Below, piece after piece: positions 56,685 to 64,000 of a stretch of DNA of 64,000 nucleotides (its first letter is position 1; every line of letters begins with the position of its first letter). The notes under the pieces are model-generated. The model saw nothing but the letters and a program-made list of their open reading frames with translations. It was not told the origin of the DNA and did no database searches. The DNA is from Mesorhizobium sp. M7A.F.Ca.US.006.01.1.1 (GTDB lineage: Bacteria; Pseudomonadota; Alphaproteobacteria; Rhizobiales; Rhizobiaceae), in contig NZ_RZQL01000003.1 in assembly GCF_003997935.1 (NCBI RefSeq), forward strand, positions 32,337 through 96,336. Direction: 5' to 3'. The translations under genes were made by a program, and so were the position numbers.

Positions 56685-57421
56685 TGGCAGATGTTCCGGC
56701 TCCGTGTCAGGCTCCGCGAGGAGCCTGCTTCTATTCTAGCTGTGGAAACTTGCAGAAGGCGGTTCGGGTGAAAAATGTGGCATCCCGCGTTACCTATCGG
56801 AGAGCATTGAGCGGGATAGTGCGGCTCTGGCATAGGATCCAGGCACCACCGCTTACCGGACAGGGCACAGCCGCTGTTTTTTCCCACAATGGCGTCAGTC
56901 GCTAGCACCTTCGAGATAGGGATGACTTTCGTCCTCGACCATCTAGGAGGTAGTAACCGGCGCATCGGTGCCTCTGGCCCATTATAGAGGACGGTTACGT
57001 TGCCAGCGGCGAAATCGATCCGAACGAAAATCAAATGATCTGCAATACCCTCTCCCGGCGTGAACGCTGGACCGGCGTTCGGACGAACCGTTGCCTTAAT
57101 CTGCATCGATCGACCGTCTGCCGCGTGCCCGTCAACACCAGGTGTCCGCTTTCGGCACAGCGTTATTCCGAATGCTTCGGCCACTACCGCTTCGCCAACG
57201 TCGCCCACCAGCTTACCATCAAGGGTGAAGTCAGACCGGTATGGGCGAATTGCCGGCAGATCGCAGCATGTGCCGCGTAGAGGGCCTTCACCTACTCGGG
57301 CAGGATGATCATTCCTCTCGATGGTGGCGGCTTGGGGCGATGCGTCCGGGGCATGGATACTGCGAGGCTGGGGGGCCAGCAAAGGGTCTCCAAGGGTAAC
57401 CGCAAGAACCCCGCGCCCCAC
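56681..57421 (-). CDS. Nuclease-like protein (DUF6998-type)
   Basis: A reading frame of 246 residues. The credible core is about 68-175: FTLDGKLVGDVGEAVVAEAF, then GVDGHAADGRSMQIKATVR, where D and QIK fit a D...(D/E)xK core, followed by DHLIFVRIDFAAGNVTVLYN. The N-terminal 65 residues and C-terminal 60 look less protein-like, so both ends are uncertain. The likeness is to DUF6998-type predicted restriction-like nucleases. It is convergent with DUF6471. Confidence 0.6.
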   Translation of the reverse strand: MGRGVLAVTLGDPLLAPQPRSIHAPDASPQAATIERNDHPARVGEGPLRGTCCDLPAIRPYRSDFTLDGKLVGDVGEAVVAEAFGITLCRKRTPGVDGHAADGRSMQIKATVRPNAGPAFTPGEGIADHLIFVRIDFAAGNVTVLYNGPEAPMRRLLPPRWSRTKVIPISKVLATDAIVGKNSGCALSGKRWCLDPMPEPHYPAQCSPIGNAGCHIFHPNRLLQVSTARIEAGSSRSLTRSRNICH

Positions 57422-57450
57422 CAGTCACCCATCCCCTCCGCGGTCCAGCA

Positions 57451-59136
57451 CTAGCCGGAAGTGATGACGTTTCGAGTAGGTTTCGGGAGCGGAATTTTCT
57501 CAACGGCCTTCGCGACAGTCTCGATGCTAAAGTGGCGGTATCCGCCGGCTGCAGATTTGGTGGCATGGCCTTGGATATGATCTGCCAAGCTATCCTGAAC
57601 GTCGGCATCAACAGCCTGAGATTTCCACCAATGGCGAAGGGCGTGGTTTGGTGCCTTGCGAGGATCGACAAAGCCTTCCTCGCGTATCCAAGATGCGAGG
57701 TGGTTTGTAACGCCCTTTGAGGCATGCGTCTTTGTCGGCTCGCCGGAAGACCGCCGATAAAAGAGGGGGCCATTACCTTGCTGCTTGACGAACTGCAGGA
57801 AGCCGGCTGCTACTACGGCGGAATGAATTGGAACGGTGCGTTCCGAACCCTCGTTCTTTAATGAACCTCCGTCGGGAGCAGGCATTATTCGCATCACGTC
57901 GATACCGTCTTCGCGGACTATCGAACTCCCCCAAAGTTGAGCGATTTCGCCGATCCTGGCGCCGCTGGTGGCGGCAAGCCAAATCAGCCAGCGTCTCCGA
58001 GGTGTTCCTTTGTGTTCGGCTATCGATAAGAGACGGCCAACTTCTTCCGTCGAATAAGGCAACATTCTCGTGCCAGCCTTGTTCGCCGTCGCGGCGCGAA
58101 TGCCGATTGCTGGGTTTTCGGAGAGCAGCTTATTTGCGATGGCGAAGACATACAGGACGTTGAGAGCTGCCAAGTACGATCCGTTGATGGTCTTGGCCGA
58201 CAGGCCAGTCGCAACCAACCCATCTTTCCATGACACCACGTCGGTCTCGCTTATGCGGCGAGCATCTTCATGGCCAACGTGATTTTGCAAGGATTTGATC
58301 GCGGTGCGCCAGGTCGTCTGTGTGCTGGCCGCCGGAGAGCGCTCACTAGCCCATTTGTCGAACAAGGCTTGGAAAAATACTACCCCGGTTTGAACGAAGG
58401 CCGGGAAACGGTCCGCCTTCGGATCGGGTGAGTAGTCGCCATCGGCATTTCGCTTGAGCGCGTAAGCAGCGTCGGTTACGGCCTGATCCACGGCAACCAG
58501 CAGCTTGTGTCGGCTTGCTGTGTCGACCAAAATGGTATGAAGACCCAACACCCACGATACCAGACCACCAAAGCGCCTTTCAAGCGCGATTGAATTCGCC
58601 GACGGGGGCAGCGAGTCGACGCCTTCTGTGAGGTCCTGCCCAAAAAAGGACATGGCCGCGTCGTTCTCTTGCGGAAATGAAAAGCCAATCGAGGGGAGGT
58701 TCTCCAATCGTCCTTCACGCGCTGCTCGATTGAGAGCTTTGAACGACGCCCAATCTTTGGGTGTTCCCGGGTTTTCCTGAAAGCTCTCGACAAACAGCCG
58801 ATAGATTTCTCCTGACAAAGCTATGATCTGCCGTTGGGATAGAGTTGTTGGACCGACCCGCAGGGCTTCGTATGCTCGTTCGAGCTGGGTTACCGCTATG
58901 CTGGTACGGACCTTCGCGAGGAGCTTGTCGTTTGTGCCTAGCGAAAAGCTGACCACGTCGCCTAGCTTGGGTTGAATGAACAGAGGAGGGCCCAACTTGC
59001 TCCTCGGAAAATGCAGTATGACACGCTCGTTTCGCGCGACCTTCAAAATATCAGCCGGGACTCGCCTAATGAACTGATGCGACGTCGAGTTGGGTCGCCT
59101 AGTCGGGGAGGTCATTCGTAAGGCCATGTGCAGCAC
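57451..59136 (-). CDS. Tyrosine recombinase / integrase of the island
   Basis: Catalyses insertion and excision at tRNA-Leu. The 561-residue protein has all catalytic residues: R394 in SGARIGEIAQL, K427 in SLKNEGSERT, H498-x-x-R501-H502 in HALRHWWKS, H524 in IQGHATKS and Y533 in GGYRHF. The long N-terminal part (about 1-245) exceeds simple phage integrases. A SAM-like core-binding region precedes the catalytic domain (TTWRTAIKSLQNHVGH). The ATG at 59136 is 66 bases from the tRNA; ATGs at 59127 and 59115 are alternatives. Confidence 0.93.
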   Translation of the reverse strand: MLHMALRMTSPTRRPNSTSHQFIRRVPADILKVARNERVILHFPRSKLGPPLFIQPKLGDVVSFSLGTNDKLLAKVRTSIAVTQLERAYEALRVGPTTLSQRQIIALSGEIYRLFVESFQENPGTPKDWASFKALNRAAREGRLENLPSIGFSFPQENDAAMSFFGQDLTEGVDSLPPSANSIALERRFGGLVSWVLGLHTILVDTASRHKLLVAVDQAVTDAAYALKRNADGDYSPDPKADRFPAFVQTGVVFFQALFDKWASERSPAASTQTTWRTAIKSLQNHVGHEDARRISETDVVSWKDGLVATGLSAKTINGSYLAALNVLYVFAIANKLLSENPAIGIRAATANKAGTRMLPYSTEEVGRLLSIAEHKGTPRRRWLIWLAATSGARIGEIAQLWGSSIVREDGIDVMRIMPAPDGGSLKNEGSERTVPIHSAVVAAGFLQFVKQQGNGPLFYRRSSGEPTKTHASKGVTNHLASWIREEGFVDPRKAPNHALRHWWKSQAVDADVQDSLADHIQGHATKSAAGGYRHFSIETVAKAVEKIPLPKPTRNVITSG

Positions 59137-59138
59137 CT

Positions 59139-59191
59139 TTGTGTAGCAGTCGATGACCCGGAAACCTTAGGTTTCCGGGAAATCAAGAGCT
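59139..59191. promoter_or_regulatory. Integrase promoter region with palindrome and candidate arm sites
   Basis: Between the integrase and the tRNA lies an inverted repeat of arms CCCGGAAACCT and AGGTTTCCGGG around one base (59157-59179). TTGTGTAGCA (59139-59148) and AATCAAGAGCT (59181-59191) match sites at the left end. The palindrome could be an integrase operator, or it could end tRNA transcription from the right. Confidence 0.5.
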
Positions 59192-59201
59192 TACAAAGGG
59201 A

Positions 59202-59225
59202 TTGGTGCCCAGAAGAGGACTCGAA
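59202..59225. repeat. Right attachment site (attR), 24-bp direct repeat
   Basis: Identical to 27639-27662. All but its outermost base forms the 3' end of tRNA-Leu including CCA, so insertion leaves the tRNA intact. Confidence 0.92.
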
Positions 59226-59287
59226 CCTCCACTCCTTGCGGAACACGGACCTGAACCGTGCGCGTCTACCAATTCCGCCATCTGGGC
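59203..59287 (-). tRNA. tRNA-Leu(CAG)
   Basis: An 85-base tRNA with encoded CCA. Read on the minus strand it begins GCCCAGATGGCGG, pairs with the CTGGGC end, and has a long variable arm typical of leucine tRNAs. The anticodon loop TTCAGGT gives CAG at 59251-59253. It is the integration target of the island. Confidence 0.96.
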
Positions 59288-59360
59288 TGGTGCGGGCTCA
59301 TGTAAGCGGGCAAGCGATGTGTGTCAACGCGCTTTTTTCGCGGTTGCTCCGTTCGCCGGC

Positions 59361-59981
59361 TCAGTCGTCCAGCACTTCCTTGGAAGCGACGGTGGAATCG
59401 GCGTTGAGCTGGTAGATAACCGGCACGCCGGTGCCGAGTTCCAGCTTGACGATCTCCTCGCCCGACTTGCCGTCGAGCGCCATGATCAGCGCGCGCAGCG
59501 AGTTGCCGTGCGCGGCGACCAGCACGGTACCGCCGCGCAATACATGCGGCTGCAGATCGTGCAGATAGTAGGGCCAGACGCGGGCGCCGGTGTCCTTCAG
59601 GCTTTCGCCGGCGGGCGGCGGCACGTCGTAGGAGCGGCGCCAGACATGCACTTGGTCCTCGCCCCATTTCTTGCGGGCGTCGTCCTTGTTGAGGCCGGAG
59701 AGGTCGCCATAGTCGCGCTCGTTGAGCGCCTGGTGGCGGATGGTCTTCAGGTCGCTCTGGCCGACCGCGTCGAGAATGTGCTGGCAGGTCTTTTGCGCCC
59801 GGATCAGCGCCGAGGTGAAGGCGATGTCGAATTTCAGGCCGCGCGCCTTGAGCTTTTGCCCGGCGGCCTTGGCCTCGGCGTGGCCCTGCTCTGTCAGGTC
59901 GACATCACGCCAGCCGGTGAACAGGTTCTTCAAATTCCATTCGCTCTGGCCGTGGCGCACGAGCACGAGGGTTCTCGACAT
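59361..59981 (-). CDS. gpmA: 2,3-bisphosphoglycerate-dependent phosphoglycerate mutase
   Basis: Interconverts 3- and 2-phosphoglycerate in glycolysis. The 206-residue protein has [12 protein letters not shown] with the phosphorylated histidine, [27 protein letters not shown] and [15 protein letters not shown] with the second catalytic histidine. The ATG at 59981 follows GGAGCAAAC; the open frame upstream covers an intergenic repeat. Upstream lies dapB in the same orientation. Confidence 0.95.
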   Translation of the reverse strand: MSRTLVLVRHGQSEWNLKNLFTGWRDVDLTEQGHAEAKAAGQKLKARGLKFDIAFTSALIRAQKTCQHILDAVGQSDLKTIRHQALNERDYGDLSGLNKDDARKKWGEDQVHVWRRSYDVPPPAGESLKDTGARVWPYYLHDLQPHVLRGGTVLVAAHGNSLRALIMALDGKSGEEIVKLELGTGVPVIYQLNADSTVASKEVLDD

Positions 59982-59997
59982 GTTTGCTCCTTCAAGA

Positions 59998-60041
59998 GCA
60001 ATTCCAGGAAAAGTGTGACGCGGTTTTCCGCCCGGAATTGC
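59998..60041. repeat. Rhizobial intergenic palindrome
   Basis: Outer arms GCAATTCC and GGAATTGC with inner GGAAAA / GGTTTTCC-type pairing, between gpmA and dapB. A sequence class very common in rhizobial intergenic spaces. Confidence 0.75.
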
Positions 60042-60073
60042 GTTAGACAAAGAGGTTTATGGATCAGGCCGGC

Positions 60074-60895
60074 TCAACTGAGGCCGAGCACGTCCCGCAT
60101 CGAATACAGTCCCGGCTTCTTGCCGCGCGCCCAAAGCGCGGCCTTGACGGCGCCGCGGGCGAAGATGGCGCGGTCCTCTGCATGGTGGGCAAGCGTGATG
60201 CGCTCGCCGGTGCCGGCCAGCATCACGCTGTGATCGCCGACGACAGAGCCGCCGCGCAGCGTGGCAAAGCCGATCGAGCCCGTCTTGCGCACCCCGGTGT
60301 GGCCGTCGCGGACGCGTATGTCATTGCCTGAAAGCTCGATACCACGCCCGGCGGCGGCGGCTTCACCCAGCAGCAGCGCCGTGCCTGAAGGCGCGTCGAC
60401 CTTGTGCTTGTGGTGCATTTCGAGGATCTCGATGTCGAAATCGTCGGCGTCGAGCGCGCGCGCCGCCTGTTCGACCAGCACCGCCAGAAGATTGACGCCG
60501 AGGCTCATATTGCCCGACTTGACGATGGTCGCATGGCGCGCCGCCGCCGCGATCCTGGCATTGTCATCGGCCGAACAGCCGGTCGTGCCTATGACATGGA
60601 CGATGCGCGCCTGTGCCGCGTAGCCGGCGAATTCGACCGTCGAAGCAGGCGTGGTGAAGTCGAGCACGCCATCGGCTTTGGCAAACACCGGCAGCGGATC
60701 GTCGCTGATCGGCACGTTGATGATGCCGATGCCGGCCAGCTCGCCGGCATCCTTGCCCAGATGCGGCGAATCCGCCCGCTCGACCGCGCCGATAACTCGA
60801 GCGCCGGGGATGGAGTGGATGGCACGGATCAGCGTCTGGCCCATGCGGCCGGCCGCGCCGACCACCACCAGGCCCATATCGCCTGCTTCGCTCAT
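60074..60895 (-). CDS. dapB: 4-hydroxy-tetrahydrodipicolinate reductase
   Basis: Reduces HTPA to tetrahydrodipicolinate in lysine and diaminopimelate synthesis. The 273-residue protein has NAD(P) loop [28 protein letters not shown], the catalytic [20 protein letters not shown] and GDHSVMLAG. Its start overlaps the end of the ABC exporter gene by four bases (ATGA), so the two are coupled. Confidence 0.96.
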   Translation of the reverse strand: MSEAGDMGLVVVGAAGRMGQTLIRAIHSIPGARVIGAVERADSPHLGKDAGELAGIGIINVPISDDPLPVFAKADGVLDFTTPASTVEFAGYAAQARIVHVIGTTGCSADDNARIAAAARHATIVKSGNMSLGVNLLAVLVEQAARALDADDFDIEILEMHHKHKVDAPSGTALLLGEAAAAGRGIELSGNDIRVRDGHTGVRKTGSIGFATLRGGSVVGDHSVMLAGTGERITLAHHAEDRAIFARGAVKAALWARGKKPGLYSMRDVLGLS

Positions 60896-62748
60896 GTGCT
60901 CCTCACAGCAGTCTTCTTCGCACGCGTGGCCCGGACCGGAGTCCGGATCGGCTTGCTGTCATCGACAAGCCCCAGCCCCTTCTTGCCCTGTATGCGGTGG
61001 AAGCGGGAATAGATGCTGTCCGGGTCGGCCATCAGCGTCGCATGGGTGCCTTCCTCGACCAACCGTCCCTCTTCCAGCACGATGATGTGGTCGGCATTGA
61101 CGACCGTCGACAGCCGATGCGCTATGACGATGGTCGTGCGACCTTGCATGACATGGGTCAGCGCTTCCTGGACGCGCGCCTCCGCCTCGTTGTCGAGCGC
61201 CGATGTCGCCTCGTCGAGCAGCAGGATCGGTGCCTGGCGCACGATGGCGCGGGCGATCGAAACGCGCTGGCGCTGGCCGCCGGAAAGGGTAGAGCCGCCT
61301 TCGCCAACCGGCGTGTCGTAACCTTGCGGCTGCTGGCGGATGAACTCGTCGGCTGCCGCCTGTTTCGCCGCCTGCTCGATCTCGGCGTCCGTAGCCGACA
61401 GGCGGCCGTAGCGGATGTTGTCGCGGATCGTGCCCTCGAACAGATAAGGCGCCTGCGCCACATAGGCGATCGACTGCCGCAGCGAATGCTTGGTTACCTT
61501 CGAGATGTCCTGGCCATCGACCTCGATGCTACCCCGGTCGACGTCGTAGAAGCGCTGCAAGAGCGCTACCAGCGTCGATTTGCCGGCGCCCGACGCACCG
61601 ACGATCGCCGTCACCTTGCCGGCGGCGGCGGTAAAGCTCAGGTCCCTCAGCACCGGCATGTCGGCGCTGTAGCCGAACGTCACATTGTCGAAACGCACCT
61701 CGCCGGTGGTGATCCTGGCCTCGACGGCATCGGGCGCGTCGCCCTGTTTCGGCTCCAGGTCGAGCAACTCGTAGATCATGCGCGCGTTGACCAGGGCACG
61801 TTCCATGCCCACCTGTGTGCGCGCCAGGCGTCTTGCCGGATCGTAAGCCATGATCAGCGCGGTGATGAAGGAGAAAACCGCGCCCGGCGGCTGCCCAAGA
61901 TACAGCGCCCGGTAGCCGGAATAGGCAAGCACGGAGGTGATGGCGAGACCGCCCAGAATCTCGGAAATCGGCGACAGCCGCTCCGAGACGCGGGCGATCT
62001 TGTTGTTACGCTGCTCGGCGGTGTCCGCCATGATGCCGATGCGGCGCGCCAGCTCGGCCTCCAAGGTGAAGGCCTTGACGATGGCGATGCCTTGCGTGGC
62101 CTCCTGCACGGACCCGTTCAGCCGCGAATTGATCAGGACGGATTCCCGGTTGATACGCCGCAGTCGGCGGGTGATGTAGACGACGGCCCAGATCAGTGGA
62201 GGGCCGATCAGCAGCGAGCTGAGCGACAACACCGGATCCTGGTAGATCATCACGCCGACGAGAGCGACCAGCGTGACCGCGTCGCGGCTGATGGAGGTCA
62301 GTGTCAGCGACAGCAGATCGCGAACGCCGCCGACATTCTCGCTGACCTGTGCCGCCAGCCGACCGGAACGCGTATCGTTGAAGAAGTTGACGCCGAGCTT
62401 CATCAGATGGTCGAAGCTGCGCTTCTGGTAGCGAGCGACCAGATTGTTGCCGATACTGGCCAACGCGACTGCCTGGCCGTAACCGGCGAAGCCGCGCAGC
62501 AGGGAGGCTCCCATGAAACCGGCGCAGATCAACCAGAGCATATCGCCGCGTCGTTCGTAGAAGATCTGGTTGATCATCGGGGCCATGATCCACGCCGTGA
62601 AGGCAGTGGTGCCGGAAACGATCAGCAGGCAGGTGACGGCGACGACATAGGTCCAGCGATACTCGTTGCCGTTTTCAGCGAGGATGCGGCGGAGCACCGC
62701 CGTGACCTCGCCGGGCTGGACTTTTTGTTTGGGAGCTTGAATCGTCAA
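60892..62748 (-). CDS. MsbA-like ABC exporter, fused permease and ATPase
   Basis: A 618-residue half-transporter. Six membrane helices span about 35-320, followed by an ATPase domain: Walker [14 protein letters not shown] about 390, signature [15 protein letters not shown] about 493 and Walker [12 protein letters not shown]. It works as a homodimer and likely exports lipid or a hydrophobic compound, as MsbA does. The substrate is not known. It overlaps dapB. Confidence 0.94.
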   Translation of the reverse strand: MTIQAPKQKVQPGEVTAVLRRILAENGNEYRWTYVVAVTCLLIVSGTTAFTAWIMAPMINQIFYERRGDMLWLICAGFMGASLLRGFAGYGQAVALASIGNNLVARYQKRSFDHLMKLGVNFFNDTRSGRLAAQVSENVGGVRDLLSLTLTSISRDAVTLVALVGVMIYQDPVLSLSSLLIGPPLIWAVVYITRRLRRINRESVLINSRLNGSVQEATQGIAIVKAFTLEAELARRIGIMADTAEQRNNKIARVSERLSPISEILGGLAITSVLAYSGYRALYLGQPPGAVFSFITALIMAYDPARRLARTQVGMERALVNARMIYELLDLEPKQGDAPDAVEARITTGEVRFDNVTFGYSADMPVLRDLSFTAAAGKVTAIVGASGAGKSTLVALLQRFYDVDRGSIEVDGQDISKVTKHSLRQSIAYVAQAPYLFEGTIRDNIRYGRLSATDAEIEQAAKQAAADEFIRQQPQGYDTPVGEGGSTLSGGQRQRVSIARAIVRQAPILLLDEATSALDNEAEARVQEALTHVMQGRTTIVIAHRLSTVVNADHIIVLEEGRLVEEGTHATLMADPDSIYSRFHRIQGKKGLGLVDDSKPIRTPVRATRAKKTAVRST

Positions 62749-62885
62749 ATCGGGAGCGCTTTGTGGTTTTCCGCCTCGTGGGACCGGGGCTGCAAATTCG
62801 GCACCCCTCTTAACGCCCTGCGGCCTGATTGCCTATGCCCGCACCTGATTAACTTCGTCGCGGGGCGCGAGCGCTTCGCTGGCTT

Positions 62886-63944
62886 TCAGGCCTGCCACCG
62901 CCGGCCCTCGGTCTGGACACCGAACAGCGAGGGGTTCCTGGCATAGGCGGCAAGGCCCAGAAGGGCGGCCAGCGGGTGGGTGATGACGTACACGGGCAGG
63001 GTGCGCATCATCGCGCTGTGCGGCGCCTTGTCCTCGAAAGCGGCGCGGAAATTGCCGGCCTTCAGCGCTGGCACGATCTTCTGCGCGATGCCACCGGTGA
63101 GGAACACGCCGCCGCGGCTCATGAACACCAGAGCAAGGTCGCCTGCGGTGCGGCCAAGGCAGGTGACGAAGATCTCCAGCGCTTCCTCGGCAACCGGATC
63201 GGTTTTCGCAAGTGCCGCGGCAGTGATCTCGGCCGGCGTGGTGAAGGGCGATGGCTTGCCGTCTGCCTTGGCAACCGCCCGATAGACATTGACCAGACCG
63301 CGTCCGCACAGGATCTGCTCGCCCGAAATGCGGCCCTCCAGCTTCTCGATATGCGGAAAAACCTCGAAATCGCGGGCCGAGCGCGGACCGATATCCATAT
63401 GGCCGCCCTCGCCGGGCACCGGTATCCAGTGGTGCAGCGCATGGACCAGCCCGGCGACGCCGAGCCCGGTTCCGGGGCCGAGCACGACGCGCCCGGCATT
63501 GGGCTCCGGCGTGCCGCCGCCGATCTTTTCCATGTGCTCCTCGCCGAGCGCGACGACGGCCAGCGCCTGCGCCTCGAAATCGTTGAGCACGACGATGTCG
63601 CTCAGGCCGAGGCTGGCGAACATTTTTCTCGGCTTGACGATCCAGGGGCAGTTGGTCAGCTCGATCTCGTCGCCGTCGACCGGACCGGCCACCGCCAGCA
63701 CCGCTGAATTGGGACGCACCGACGAGCGGTCGAGCACGGCCGCCTGGATCGCCTCGTCGATGGTGTTGTAGTTCGCCGTCTGGACGATGGTCGGCTCGCC
63801 GGCCTCGGAATTGGCGTCGAGCACGATCGAAAAGCGCGCATTGGTGCCGCCGATGTCACCGATAAGGATCGGAAACCGCAACAAAGTATCGTCGTCGCCT
63901 GTGCCTGGCATGCTCTCGTCCGTCTCCGGCGCCCCCGACGGCAT
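62886..63944 (-). CDS. glk: Glucokinase
   Basis: Phosphorylates glucose. The 352-residue protein is a bacterial Glk of the ROK-independent group: [54 protein letters not shown] and [11 protein letters not shown]. The C-terminus is [15 protein letters not shown]. The first 12 residues may be spurious, as MPGTGDDD offers an inner ATG. The remaining 56 bases of the window are upstream of it and show no gene. Confidence 0.94.
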   Translation of the reverse strand: MPSGAPETDESMPGTGDDDTLLRFPILIGDIGGTNARFSIVLDANSEAGEPTIVQTANYNTIDEAIQAAVLDRSSVRPNSAVLAVAGPVDGDEIELTNCPWIVKPRKMFASLGLSDIVVLNDFEAQALAVVALGEEHMEKIGGGTPEPNAGRVVLGPGTGLGVAGLVHALHHWIPVPGEGGHMDIGPRSARDFEVFPHIEKLEGRISGEQILCGRGLVNVYRAVAKADGKPSPFTTPAEITAAALAKTDPVAEEALEIFVTCLGRTAGDLALVFMSRGGVFLTGGIAQKIVPALKAGNFRAAFEDKAPHSAMMRTLPVYVITHPLAALLGLAAYARNPSLFGVQTEGRRWQA

Positions 63945-64000
63945 CTAGCCGTTCTTCCGTTGACTAGCGCATGGGTTTGAAAAGGGAAACGGTTTTCGAC

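Larger units (their letters stand above)
27639..59225. mobile_element. Integrated genomic island in tRNA-Leu(CAG), about 31.6 kb
   Basis: A 24-base exact direct repeat occurs at 27639-27662 and at 59202-59225. The right copy is the 3' end of an intact tRNA-Leu, the left copy a stranded duplicate. A tyrosine integrase gene lies 66 bases from the tRNA and points inward. Between the repeats genes are short, often overlapping, mixed in strand and visibly less GC-rich than the flanks. Core modules: integrase, primase-helicase, excisionase-like regulators, type I restriction, and many nuclease- or defence-type genes. No phage structural or conjugation genes are recognised, so a satellite-like or passively mobilised island is favoured. 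Confidence 0.93.

Noticed and set aside
27639..59225. Prophage or integrative conjugative element
   Set aside because: No terminase, portal, capsid, tail, relaxase or type IV secretion genes were recognised.
60997..62946. 649-codon open frame on the plus strand
   Set aside because: Antisense to the ABC exporter, with the composition typical of a mirror frame in GC-rich DNA.

Overview
The window looks like a chromosome segment of a Mesorhizobium-type alphaproteobacterium (Hyphomicrobiales). The case rests on the uniformly GC-rich coding outside the central region, on housekeeping genes of rhizobial type (pyrF, gshB, glcB, gpmA, dapB, glk), and on several palindromic intergenic repeats typical of this group (8265-8368, 18011-18167, 59998-60041). 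No database search was possible, so the genus is an inference.

Left chromosomal part (1-27638). It opens with the 3' part of pyrF and a DUF1330 gene. An ArsR-SRPBCC-GFA operon follows, with its operator palindrome lying between the -35 and -10 boxes. Next come ltrA, an ATP-grasp gene and a four-gene overlapping operon (SDR, dgoK, dgoA, SMP-30 lactonase) that fits De Ley-Doudoroff galactose/galactonate breakdown. After that are a GGDEF/EAL protein, gshB, comM-like, a J-domain protein, glcB, a HyuA-type protein, a CDGSH protein, two tandem secreted Cys-rich paralogues, a PLP decarboxylase, a frameshifted cysteine synthase, a SARP/TPR regulator, DUF1232, a UBP zinc finger and a cyclic-nucleotide-domain/thioredoxin-reductase-like fusion.

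Central part (27639-59225). This is an integrated element of about 31.6 kb in tRNA-Leu(CAG). A 24-bp exact direct repeat bounds it: the intact tRNA 3' end at 59202-59225 and a copy at 27639-27662. A tyrosine integrase sits just inside the tRNA end. Cargo includes a DUF4365 two-gene unit, DUF2971, GIY-YIG, zinc-ribbon, DUF982, a broken Apea/HEPN-like gene, an SNase-like nuclease, a trypsin-like protease, secreted repeat proteins, DUF429, a primase-helicase with excisionase-like regulators, and a five-gene type I restriction operon. In that operon a DUF262-AlbA_2 fusion and a small unknown protein lie between hsdS and hsdR. I see no capsid, terminase, conjugation or relaxase genes, so a satellite-like or mobilisable island is the best description.

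Right chromosomal part (59203-64000). It holds tRNA-Leu, gpmA, an overlapping dapB and MsbA-like ABC exporter, and glk at the edge.

Most unusual points: the mixed restriction operon with its DUF262-AlbA_2 fusion; the DUF4365 unit with a partner I do not recognise; candidate integrase arm sites mirrored at both ends; a three-way-junction-like DNA/RNA structure at 55309-55380; and hairpins between divergent regulators at 45602-45683.
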